A stretch of 11,036 nucleotides of DNA from Mucilaginibacter sp. UBA5151 (GTDB lineage Bacteria > Bacteroidota > Bacteroidia > Sphingobacteriales > Sphingobacteriaceae): assembly GCA_002413785.1 (NCBI GenBank), contig DHXR01000002.1, positions 1 through 11,036 of the forward strand, in the 5' to 3' direction. Below, in pieces: positions 5,388 through 11,036 of this stretch. Each line of letters begins with the position of its first letter. Positions within the stretch are counted from its first letter, which is position 1. The notes below the pieces were generated by a model. That model saw nothing but the letters and a program-made list of their open reading frames with translations, did not search any database and was not told the DNA's origin. The position numbers and the translations under genes are program-made.

Positions 5388-7790
5388 CTAAAACGGCATC
5401 CCGATACCAAAGTTCAGCTGCATAAAGTTATACTTGTCACCGCTGTTTGTCGCAGCATAGTTTTGTTTGAACGGGCCGGTATGAAAAAGTTCGTCGATAT
5501 GGTTGATGAGTACCCACTGATTTGAGCCGCTAAACTGGGGGTCTTTAAATTTAAAAGCGGCATCGAGCCTGAAAACAAAGAAAGCCACATCGAAACGTAA
5601 TCCCGTGCCGATATCCATTGCCGATGATTGTAAAATATTAGTAAATTTAAACTCATCATTAGGGGGCAAACCAGAAGGGCCTTTGGGTTGTCCGTAGAGG
5701 CGCCAAACATTCCCGGCATCAATAAATACTGCACCTTTTAATTTTGAGCCGAAAAAGTTGTTCATGATCTTATACCTGTACTCCAAATTTGAAATCATCT
5801 TTACTTCTCCAAACTGGTCGAGATATTTTAATTGTGTACGCAGCGAATCACCTTTTGACTTTGCCCCGTTCTGTCCGGGAGACCCGTAAAAAGTGGCCCG
5901 GTTAAATTGTCCGGGGCCTAAAGTCCGCGGCAGCCATGCCCTCATATCATTTGCACCGCCGGTATAAAAATCTTTTTCAAAAATAAGTTGGTTACTGTTA
6001 CCGTATGGGACACCAATGCCGGGGTTAAAGCGAAAAATAAGCTGCCGCTCACCGCCAAAACTGTGATAAAAACGCAAATCTATTTCACCTTTTGCATATT
6101 GGGCGAAAGCGCGGCCGGCAAACGTACGCTCGCCAAGTGTATCTTTCGGTGTATTAAACAAGTTGCTTAGCAAGCTTAACGTATTGCCCCCAATGTCAAG
6201 GCTGCCGCGGAAATAGGTAAAGTTGGAAAATGAATTGAGTTTGTTTGCATTGTATTGAAAAGTGTATTTGCTGCCCGATGTAAATATTGTACGTCCTATT
6301 AAATAGCTGTAAGCATAAAGGTTTGCAGCCAATAAATCTGCTTGCGCACGAGGGTTAATAACCCCTTTTGAAAACTCAATATCAATTGGTGTAACCGTGT
6401 GTAATTTGTTGGCTGTTTCGGCAAAATCGTATGTAATGGAGTTATCAAAGCTTGTACGCTGCACCAGGCCCTGCTCAAAAAACAACTGGTAGTTGGTTGA
6501 AAAGGTTGTATGCGGAATGCCATATTTACCCAAAACAGGTAAATGAAACGGTGTAATGATTCGCGGATAGGTGATGGTTGCCCCCACCCTCAAGTCCTGG
6601 TTTTCGATACCATTTGGGTTTGAGACATTTCTGGCATTGTCAAACAATACGCTCCAGTTAAGTTTCACCTGGAATATAGCTGCATTTTTAAACAGATTCC
6701 GGTCGGTAAACGTATTGCCGAAATTATAGCCATATTGGCCGGAATTAAGCAGGAACTCCCCTTCAACCCTGTCTGACATTTGTTTTAGCGGAACAATATC
6801 AATTTTGGTATTTAAGCGATAGGTACTGTCGGGAAGTTTTTGATAGGTGGGATTGGGTACGTTCCTGAAAATATTTAACTCCGACAAACGGGAGGTAGTG
6901 AGTGTTTGCCGGTCGATATCATACAATTGGCCTTTATGCTGAAAAACATAATCAATAACTGTACGGGGAGCAAACTTATGCGAAAAATCAACATATCTGA
7001 ATTGGGTGTCAACCTGTAGTGTATCGGCCTTACCCGGAGTACGCCCGGCGCTGTTGGAGATGGTAATCAGGGTATTATTGATCTTGTAAACAGGGTGCGA
7101 GGATTTCCCGGCAGGGTTATCAATAATCATTTTTAAATCAACAACACTGCTCATGAAAGTTGAATCGTAATTATAATTGATATACTGCCTGTAAAAATCA
7201 TAATAGCCGTTCCTTTTCATTATCTGGTAAAATTCATCCCGGTCATACGCCAAACTGTCTGTATCAAACCGTCCGCCGGGCTGTACATGCGAAAACCGCG
7301 GCCGGTTAACCCGGTACAGGTTCCGCACATTTTTGTCGGCTATGCTGTCCTGTATTTTTCTGATCCTGAACAAAGGGCCCTCAACTGCGGTAAATATCAG
7401 TTCGGCTTTCTTTTTCTTTATTTTTATTGAATCGGCAACTTTTGCCTTTAAATAACCTTTGTTCTGTAAAAACCGCTCAATTTGTATCCGTGAAAACTCA
7501 ACCAGGCTACTGTCCAAAATAGCGGGGGCCTCGCCAATATCGTTTTTCCCATTTTTGCTGAACAGGTAATAAAATTGTAAATTGATTACATTATTGGGTT
7601 GCTGCCCCTTATCCACATAATTTGCCGCAGCCTCCGAAAACTCTTTATCTACACCTTTTATGGTTATTTTGCGCACCAGCGCCTCGCCATCTTTTAGCCG
7701 GCGGGTTAAACTGCACCCTGAAACCAGTATGACCAGAAGAATGATTATTATTGTATGATTGTAACCAACAGGTTTATTATATGCTTTCAA
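5388..7790 (-). CDS. tamL: TamL-type outer-membrane assembly lipoprotein (BamA/TamA superfamily)
   Basis: An 800-residue Omp85-family protein. TamA-type proteins work with TamB in moving or inserting proteins or lipids at the outer membrane; TamL is the lipid-anchored Bacteroidota version. A lipoprotein signal ends at LVSGC, giving lipidated C26. POTRA-like domains occupy about 38-335. The beta-barrel covers about 345-800, with the conserved segment GGANDMRAW (611-619), FIDAGNVW (689-696) and a terminal phenylalanine typical of outer-membrane barrels. The start is TTG at 7788-7790: it gives a normal signal peptide, there is no in-frame ATG before the lipobox, and an in-frame stop lies only a few codons upstream. 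Its 5' end overlaps the divergent methyltransferase gene by ten bases. No tamB is in the window. A BamA paralogue is the main alternative, but the lipobox favours TamL. Confidence 0.85.
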   Translation of the reverse strand: MKAYNKPVGYNHTIIIILLVILVSGCSLTRRLKDGEALVRKITIKGVDKEFSEAAANYVDKGQQPNNVINLQFYYLFSKNGKNDIGEAPAILDSSLVEFSRIQIERFLQNKGYLKAKVADSIKIKKKKAELIFTAVEGPLFRIRKIQDSIADKNVRNLYRVNRPRFSHVQPGGRFDTDSLAYDRDEFYQIMKRNGYYDFYRQYINYNYDSTFMSSVVDLKMIIDNPAGKSSHPVYKINNTLITISNSAGRTPGKADTLQVDTQFRYVDFSHKFAPRTVIDYVFQHKGQLYDIDRQTLTTSRLSELNIFRNVPNPTYQKLPDSTYRLNTKIDIVPLKQMSDRVEGEFLLNSGQYGYNFGNTFTDRNLFKNAAIFQVKLNWSVLFDNARNVSNPNGIENQDLRVGATITYPRIITPFHLPVLGKYGIPHTTFSTNYQLFFEQGLVQRTSFDNSITYDFAETANKLHTVTPIDIEFSKGVINPRAQADLLAANLYAYSYLIGRTIFTSGSKYTFQYNANKLNSFSNFTYFRGSLDIGGNTLSLLSNLFNTPKDTLGERTFAGRAFAQYAKGEIDLRFYHSFGGERQLIFRFNPGIGVPYGNSNQLIFEKDFYTGGANDMRAWLPRTLGPGQFNRATFYGSPGQNGAKSKGDSLRTQLKYLDQFGEVKMISNLEYRYKIMNNFFGSKLKGAVFIDAGNVWRLYGQPKGPSGLPPNDEFKFTNILQSSAMDIGTGLRFDVAFFVFRLDAAFKFKDPQFSGSNQWVLINHIDELFHTGPFKQNYAATNSGDKYNFMQLNFGIGMPF

Positions 7791-8530
7791 AATCTCAAAT
7801 CAGTTTACTAAAGTCCTTACAACACAAAAAAGATCGTACAGAACACGGTTTATTTTTGGTTGAGGGCTATAAATCAGTTATTGAATTTATAAATTCCCAA
7901 TACCATATTGAGGCAATTTACTGTATTGCTTCCTTTAACCCAAAAGTGCTGAAATTATCCCAAAAAATAAACTTATCTGAAATTTCTGTTTCGGACATGG
8001 AAAAGATCAGCAGCTTAAAAGCCCCGCAGGAAATTGCTGCTCTGGTTAAAATACCCGTTTGGCCTATGTTAAATAACGCTAAACTTAAACAAAAGTTCTC
8101 CATCGTTTTAGATGGCATACAGGACCCCGGCAATATGGGTACAATTATACGCACCGCCGACTGGTTTGGTATCCACCATATTATTTGCTCGGAGGATACG
8201 GTTGACGCCTATAACCCTAAAGTTGTGCAGGCAAGTATGGGTTCGCTTTCGCGGATAAATGTGCATTACACCACTTTAACTGCTGTTTTGCCCCAAATAG
8301 GGCTACCCGTATTTGGGGCGATGTTAAATGGTGAAAACATATACCACACTGATTTTGGCGCCGAAGGACTGATAGTTTTTGGTAATGAAGGCAATGGAAT
8401 ACGGCCGGAAATTGAAAAACTGATCGGTATGGCAGTGACCATTCCGCGTGCCGGGAAAGCCGAATCACTGAATGTGGGGATAGCGACCGCGCTATTTTGT
8501 TCAGAAATAAGCAGAAAATCGTACAAATAA
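7781..8530 (+). CDS. SpoU/TrmH-family RNA 2'-O-ribose methyltransferase
   Basis: A 249-residue SPOUT enzyme predicted to transfer a methyl group from S-adenosylmethionine to a ribose 2'-OH in rRNA or tRNA. The N-terminal part (about 1-95, with LFLVEG at 24-29) is the substrate-binding-like domain. The catalytic knot carries all three motifs: motif 1 DGIQDPGNMGTIIRTAD (111-127, with N118 and R124), motif 2 FGNEGNGI (200-207) and motif 3 IPRAGKAESLNVGIA (221-235). The ATG at 7781 is preferred over the one at 7751 because relatives begin MLSK-(A/S)-Q and the longer form would add an unrelated MYDCNQQVYY lead. The target nucleotide cannot be told from sequence. The gene is divergent from tamL, and the tRNA-Cys promoter begins three bases after its stop. 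Confidence 0.9.
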   Translation: MLSKSQISLLKSLQHKKDRTEHGLFLVEGYKSVIEFINSQYHIEAIYCIASFNPKVLKLSQKINLSEISVSDMEKISSLKAPQEIAALVKIPVWPMLNNAKLKQKFSIVLDGIQDPGNMGTIIRTADWFGIHHIICSEDTVDAYNPKVVQASMGSLSRINVHYTTLTAVLPQIGLPVFGAMLNGENIYHTDFGAEGLIVFGNEGNGIRPEIEKLIGMAVTIPRAGKAESLNVGIATALFCSEISRKSYK

Positions 8531-8531
8531 T

Positions 8532-8562
8532 GTTGGCAGGCAATAAATAATTGCTATTTTTG
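8532..8562 (+). promoter_or_regulatory. tRNA-Cys promoter
   Basis: TTG (8533-8535), 19 bases, then TATTTTTG (8555-8562): a full match to the Bacteroidota consensus. The predicted start, near 8568, is about nine bases before the mature tRNA end. Confidence 0.75.
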
Positions 8563-8576
8563 CAACCTTGAAAATT

Positions 8577-8647
8577 GGTCGGGTGGCCGAGTGGCTAGGC
8601 AGAGGTCTGCAAAACCTTTTACAGCGGTTCGAATCCGCTCCCGACCT
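8577..8647 (+). tRNA. tRNA-Cys (GCA)
   Basis: A complete 71-base cloverleaf. The acceptor stem GGTCGGG (8577-8583) pairs with CCCGACC (8640-8646). The D stem is GCC/GGC. The anticodon stem GAGGT/ACCTT (8602-8606/8614-8618) encloses the loop CTGCAAA with anticodon GCA at 8609-8611. The T stem AGCGG/CCGCT (8623-8627/8635-8639) encloses TTCGAAT. The discriminator base is T8647, the U73 expected for cysteine tRNAs. CCA is not encoded and must be added after transcription. It lies between the methyltransferase gene and a small protein gene. Confidence 0.97.
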
Positions 8648-8678
8648 CAAGGATTAAAAACATTAAAAATACAACACC

Positions 8679-8852
8679 ATGGGCGTTACTCGTTTAAAAA
8701 GAAAAGACAGGAAAAATAAAACCGTTTCGAGGTTAGAAGTTCAATTTTTAAAGCTGGCTACTGATCTGGAACCCGGAAGCCGTTCTGCTGAACCAAAACA
8801 CAGCCAGATAGCAAAAAACAACGAAGCTTTGCGTATAGCGGCTGCAAAATAA
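8679..8852 (+). CDS. Conserved small basic protein, 57 residues, function unknown
   Basis: The frame encodes a protein starting MGVTRLKRKDRKNKTVSRLE and ending ALRIAAAK. The N-terminal 20 residues are strongly basic (four Lys and four Arg), suggesting contact with RNA or another acidic partner, but no known domain is recognised. I recall similar small proteins starting MGVTRLKRKDR in Sphingobacteriaceae; this is memory rather than a search. The ATG lies 31 bases after tRNA-Cys with no separate promoter visible, so the mRNA is probably released from a tRNA-mRNA precursor by 3' processing of the tRNA. A terminator begins at its stop codon. The tight fit between tRNA and terminator supports a real gene. 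Confidence 0.75.
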   Translation: MGVTRLKRKDRKNKTVSRLEVQFLKLATDLEPGSRSAEPKHSQIAKNNEALRIAAAK

Positions 8853-8869
8853 TCCGGACCGGATATTTT
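8852..8869 (+). terminator. Intrinsic terminator at the small-gene stop
   Basis: ATCCGG (8852-8857) and CCGGAT (8859-8864) form a compact stem around one A, followed by ATTTTTGCTTTT. It starts at the last base of the small gene's TAA. Confidence 0.65.
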
Positions 8870-8884
8870 TGCTTTTAATGATAT

Positions 8885-8916
8885 AAATCCTGCTGGTTTT
8901 ACACCTGTGGGATTTT
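8885..8916 (+). terminator. Second intrinsic terminator
   Basis: AAATCC (8885-8890) pairs with GGATTT (8910-8915), with inner GGT/ACC pairing, leading into a T-run. It backs up the terminator at 8852. Further T-runs follow to 8936. Confidence 0.5.
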
Positions 8917-8933
8917 TTATGGGTGTTTTTCTT

Positions 8934-9027
8934 TTTCTGAACCATGATCTGCTTGATTTTAAGATGCCCATGATTACTTTGCATAAATCGAGGCAATCCT
9001 AAAATCAAGCGGATCATGGTTCAGAAA
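8934..9027. repeat. Interspersed palindrome with TCTGAACCATGAT ends
   Basis: The arm at 8934-8964 is the inverse of the arm at 8997-9027 over 31 bases with two mismatches. The 32-base centre pairs further (TGCC/GGCA). Elements with TCTGAACCATGAT-type ends are, from memory, widely dispersed in Bacteroidota spacers. The right arm runs into the 3' end of pyrD and encodes its final residues and stop. Confidence 0.8.
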
Positions 9028-10060
9028 TTATCCTCTTATTAATCCTTTTAATCAAACCGGGCCCTTCAAAAATAAACCCGGTATAAAGCTGTATCAGCGA
9101 TGCCCCGGCCTTTAATTTTTCGAGCGCATCCTCCGGTGAATGTATGCCCCCTACCCCAATGATGGGGAATGTCCCGTTGGATTTTTTAGCGAGGTAGCTG
9201 ATCACTTCGGTAGCGCGTTGGGTTAATGGTTTGCCGCTTAATCCGCCGGTTTCATTTTTTAATTCGTCTTTGGATGTCAGACCTTCCCGGCTGATCGTAG
9301 TATTTGTAGCTATGATGCCTGCAATGCCTGTTTGCTGCACTATCTCCACTATATCATCCAGTTGCTCATTAGTCAGATCGGGGGCTATCTTTAGCAGGAT
9401 GGGCCTGCTGACGCCGTTTTTTAAATTGCGTTGCTGCAAAGTATTCAACAAGGCCATTAGAGGCTCCTTTTCCTGCAACTCGCGCAATCCGGGGGTATTC
9501 GGCGAACTTACATTTACCACAAAGTAGTCAACCACATCAAACAAGCGGTCGAAACATTTGATATAATCGCTTACGGCATCTTCGTTAGGCGTAATTTTAT
9601 TTTTGCCGATGTTGCCGCCAATGATCAATCCTTGCTGACCTTTTTTTGGATTTTTCCGGTATGCGGCTAATCGTTCAGCAACCACATCTACACCTAAATT
9701 GTTAAAGCCCATCCGGTTGATCAATGCGCTATCCTCCACCAGCCTGAACATGCGTGGTTTGGGATTACCCGGCTGCGGTAAAGGGGTTACCGTCCCTATC
9801 TCAACAAAACCAAAGCCGAGGTTACCCATTTCGTCCATCAGTTCCCCGTTTTTATCAAAGCCTGCCGCCAGGCCAACCGGGTTTTTAAACTTCAGGCCAA
9901 ACACCTCTTTTTCGAGTTTCGGATCTTCAAAATCCCATAGCGCACGGCTTAAAGCTGCGCCGCCCGGAAAACGGTTAAAGCGTTTAAGGTTAGCGGTTAC
10001 AAAATGGTGAACCCGCTCCGGGTCGAATTGAAAAAGTATGGGTTTTAGCAAAAAATACAT
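9014..10060 (-). CDS. pyrD: Dihydroorotate dehydrogenase (quinone), class 2
   Basis: A 348-residue flavoprotein oxidising dihydroorotate to orotate with quinone, the fourth step of pyrimidine synthesis, at the inner face of the membrane. The N-terminus MYFLLKPILFQFDPERVHHF is the amphipathic quinone-access segment of class 2. Motifs in order: FDKNG (68-72), EIGTVTPLPQPGNPKPRMFR (87-106), NRMGFNN (115-121), NVSSPNTPGLR (183-193) with catalytic base S186, LLKIAPDL (222-229) with K224, ATNTT (251-255), SGKPL (275-279), IGVGGI (301-306) and YTGF (326-329). The ATG at 10058-10060 is chosen because a 21-codon extension would only translate the heptamer repeat and the promoter. A TACCTTTG box lies five bases before the ATG. 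The last four residues and the stop come from the palindromic repeat. Confidence 0.95.
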   Translation of the reverse strand: MYFLLKPILFQFDPERVHHFVTANLKRFNRFPGGAALSRALWDFEDPKLEKEVFGLKFKNPVGLAAGFDKNGELMDEMGNLGFGFVEIGTVTPLPQPGNPKPRMFRLVEDSALINRMGFNNLGVDVVAERLAAYRKNPKKGQQGLIIGGNIGKNKITPNEDAVSDYIKCFDRLFDVVDYFVVNVSSPNTPGLRELQEKEPLMALLNTLQQRNLKNGVSRPILLKIAPDLTNEQLDDIVEIVQQTGIAGIIATNTTISREGLTSKDELKNETGGLSGKPLTQRATEVISYLAKKSNGTFPIIGVGGIHSPEDALEKLKAGASLIQLYTGFIFEGPGLIKRINKRIISEP

Positions 10061-10065
10061 GGTGG

Positions 10066-10073
10066 CAAAGGTA
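10066..10073 (-). promoter_or_regulatory. pyrD promoter -7 box, very close to the start codon
   Basis: On the minus strand TACCTTTG matches TAnnTTTG exactly and is followed by CCACC and then the pyrD ATG. A start 4-6 bases downstream would leave a leader of zero to two bases. No TTG is seen at the -33 distance, where the heptamer repeat sits. Confidence 0.45.
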
Positions 10074-10081
10074 GGGGATTT

Positions 10082-10111
10082 AGTCGATAGTCGATAGTCC
10101 ATGGACCATGG
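10082..10111. repeat. Heptamer repeat upstream of pyrD
   Basis: AGTCGAT, AGTCGAT, AGTCCAT, GGACCAT and then GG follow in heptamer phase; the block ends in the palindrome CCATGGACCATGG. It is related, in inverse orientation, to the block at 10199-10233. Confidence 0.75.
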
Positions 10112-10158
10112 TTTTGCAGCCAATAGCTACTAAAATTTAGCAGATTTATTAAATTAGT

Positions 10159-10187
10159 TTTGTTCGGTAAAGAATTATCTATATTAG
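10159..10187 (+). promoter_or_regulatory. Possible promoter of the SGNH hydrolase gene
   Basis: TTTG (10159-10162), 17 bases, then TATATTAG (10180-10187), which differs from TAnnTTTG at one base; the spacing is two bases shorter than usual. The predicted leader would contain the heptamer block at 10199-10233. Confidence 0.3.
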
Positions 10188-10198
10188 CATAAAAACAA

Positions 10199-10233
10199 CC
10201 ATCGCCATGGACTATTGACCATCGTCTATGGAC
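10199..10233. repeat. Heptamer repeat in the SGNH hydrolase leader
   Basis: CCATCGC, CATGGAC, TATTGAC, CATCGTC and TATGGAC follow in exact seven-base phase, ending ten bases before the hydrolase ATG. Confidence 0.75.
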
Positions 10234-10243
10234 TAAAAAAACT

Positions 10244-11014
10244 ATGACCCCAAACTCCACCCGCCGCAATTTTATTAAAAACGCTTCCATAGGCACTATT
10301 GCTACATTGGCTTTGCCTCAAATTGTTTCAGCAGCTATAGGCCCTGAAAAAATTAAACCAATTAAATTTAACACCAATGATGTTATCCTTTTCCAGGGCG
10401 ATTCAATTACCGACTGGGGCCGTGACCATGCTAATAACGATCCCAACAATACCAGCGCATTAGGATCAGGCTATGCCCTATTAACTGCGGCATACCTTTT
10501 ATTAAAACATGCCGATAAAAACCTTAAAATTTATAACAAAGGCATCAGCGGCAACAAAGTTTACCAGTTAGCCGAACGCTGGGATACCGACTGCCTGGCT
10601 TTAAAACCAAATGTTTTAAGTATCCATATAGGTGTAAACGATTTTTGGCACACGATGACCAACGGCTATACCGGCACCATAGAAACCTATATAACCGATT
10701 ATCATAAACTGCTCGACCGTACTAAAAAGGCGCTGCCCGATGTAAAACTGGTTATCTGCGAGCCTTTCGCGGTAAAAGGCGTTAAGGCTGTTGATGATAA
10801 ATGGTATCCAACGTTCGACCTGTTCCGAAAAGCGGCACGTGATATTGCAACCGAATACAATGCCACATTTGTGCCCTACCAGGCTGCTTTTGACAAGGCA
10901 CTTGAAACTGCCCCTGGCTCCTACTGGAACCTCGACGGCGTTCACCCCAGCGTGGCGGGTGAAGCTTTAATGGCAACTACCTGGCTGCAAGCAGTTAGTG
11001 GCAGAGACTGGTAA
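10244..11014 (+). CDS. SGNH/GDSL-family esterase with a Tat signal
   Basis: A 256-residue serine hydrolase, probably an esterase or deacetylase acting on a carbohydrate or similar ester outside the cytoplasm. The N-terminus has a twin-arginine signal (RRNFIK, residues 7-12) followed by a hydrophobic stretch, with likely cleavage after VSA near residue 30, so it should be exported folded. Block I is FQGDSITD with nucleophile S54; block II is the NKGISG glycine region (98-103); block III is IGVND with N132; block V is DGVHPS with D231 and H234. Together these supply the catalytic triad and oxyanion hole. The substrate is not visible in the sequence; carbohydrate acetyl esterase is a common role for related Bacteroidota proteins. 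It is divergent from pyrD and probably transcribed alone, though the window ends 22 bases after its stop. Confidence 0.9.
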   Translation: MTPNSTRRNFIKNASIGTIATLALPQIVSAAIGPEKIKPIKFNTNDVILFQGDSITDWGRDHANNDPNNTSALGSGYALLTAAYLLLKHADKNLKIYNKGISGNKVYQLAERWDTDCLALKPNVLSIHIGVNDFWHTMTNGYTGTIETYITDYHKLLDRTKKALPDVKLVICEPFAVKGVKAVDDKWYPTFDLFRKAARDIATEYNATFVPYQAAFDKALETAPGSYWNLDGVHPSVAGEALMATTWLQAVSGRDW

Positions 11015-11036
11015 ATTATGCGAATCAAGGGTCAAA

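Noticed and set aside
7751..7780. Upstream ATG start for the RNA methyltransferase
   Set aside because: It adds ten residues unlike relatives and extends the overlap with tamL from 10 to 40 bases; the ATG at 7781 gives the usual MLSK start.
8741..9017. Minus-strand frames of 76 and 89 codons
   Set aside because: They are antisense to the small basic protein gene and translate its terminators and the palindromic repeat.
10061..10123. 21-codon N-terminal extension of pyrD
   Set aside because: It only translates the heptamer repeat and the probable promoter box; class 2 enzymes begin at the MYFLLKPILF segment.
10045..10296. 83-codon minus-strand frame over the pyrD/hydrolase spacer
   Set aside because: It consists of repeat sequence plus antisense to the hydrolase signal peptide, with no conserved features.
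1..11036. tracrRNA for the CRISPR array
   Set aside because: I looked for an anti-repeat complementary to GTTGTGATTTGCTTTC outside the array and found none. The GATTTGC inside the spacer near 394 is too short to count.

Overview
The window looks like chromosome from a Bacteroidota, most likely a Sphingobacteriaceae member close to Mucilaginibacter or Pedobacter. Supporting signs are the short primary sigma factor without region 1.1, promoters of the Bacteroidota type (TTTG/TTG, about 20 bases, TAnnTTTG), a TamL-type lipoprotein, a 47-base CRISPR repeat resembling Bacteroides type II-C repeats, and many short interspersed palindromes. The assignment is inferred from these features, not from a database search.

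Layout. Positions 1-612 hold a CRISPR array of eight identical 47-base repeats and seven 29-30 base spacers; it probably continues past the left edge, and no cas gene or tracrRNA is present here. Positions 613-982 are a repeat-rich spacer. A secreted GH35-type beta-galactosidase with a C-terminal DUF5597-like region is on the minus strand (983-2602) and is clearly more GC-rich than its neighbours. A 1.4 kb gene-free region (2603-3982) follows. It contains nested inverted repeats, a 156-base foldback element, a four-unit 42-base tandem array with palindromic cores, promoter-like sites with no gene attached, and the structured leader of rpoD. The rpoD gene (3983-4840) is followed by a spacer with a perfect hairpin and a candidate small RNA that has its own promoter and terminator.

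The right half is dense housekeeping sequence. tamL (5388-7790, minus) and a SpoU/TrmH-family RNA methyltransferase (7781-8530, plus) are divergent and overlap at their 5' ends. Next come a tRNA-Cys with a near-consensus promoter and a 57-residue small protein gene that probably shares its transcript, ending in two terminators. A palindromic interspersed repeat supplies the last codons of pyrD (9014-10060, minus). A Tat-exported SGNH/GDSL hydrolase (10244-11014, plus) ends the window.

The genes do not form one pathway. The main themes are adaptive immunity (CRISPR), cell-surface and periplasmic carbohydrate or ester hydrolysis (GH35, SGNH), outer-membrane protein assembly (TamL), and core information and pyrimidine metabolism. 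The most unusual content lies between genes: promoters apparently built into the CRISPR repeats, the 42-base palindromic array, degenerate 7- and 8-base repeats placed at gene ends, and the small RNA candidate.
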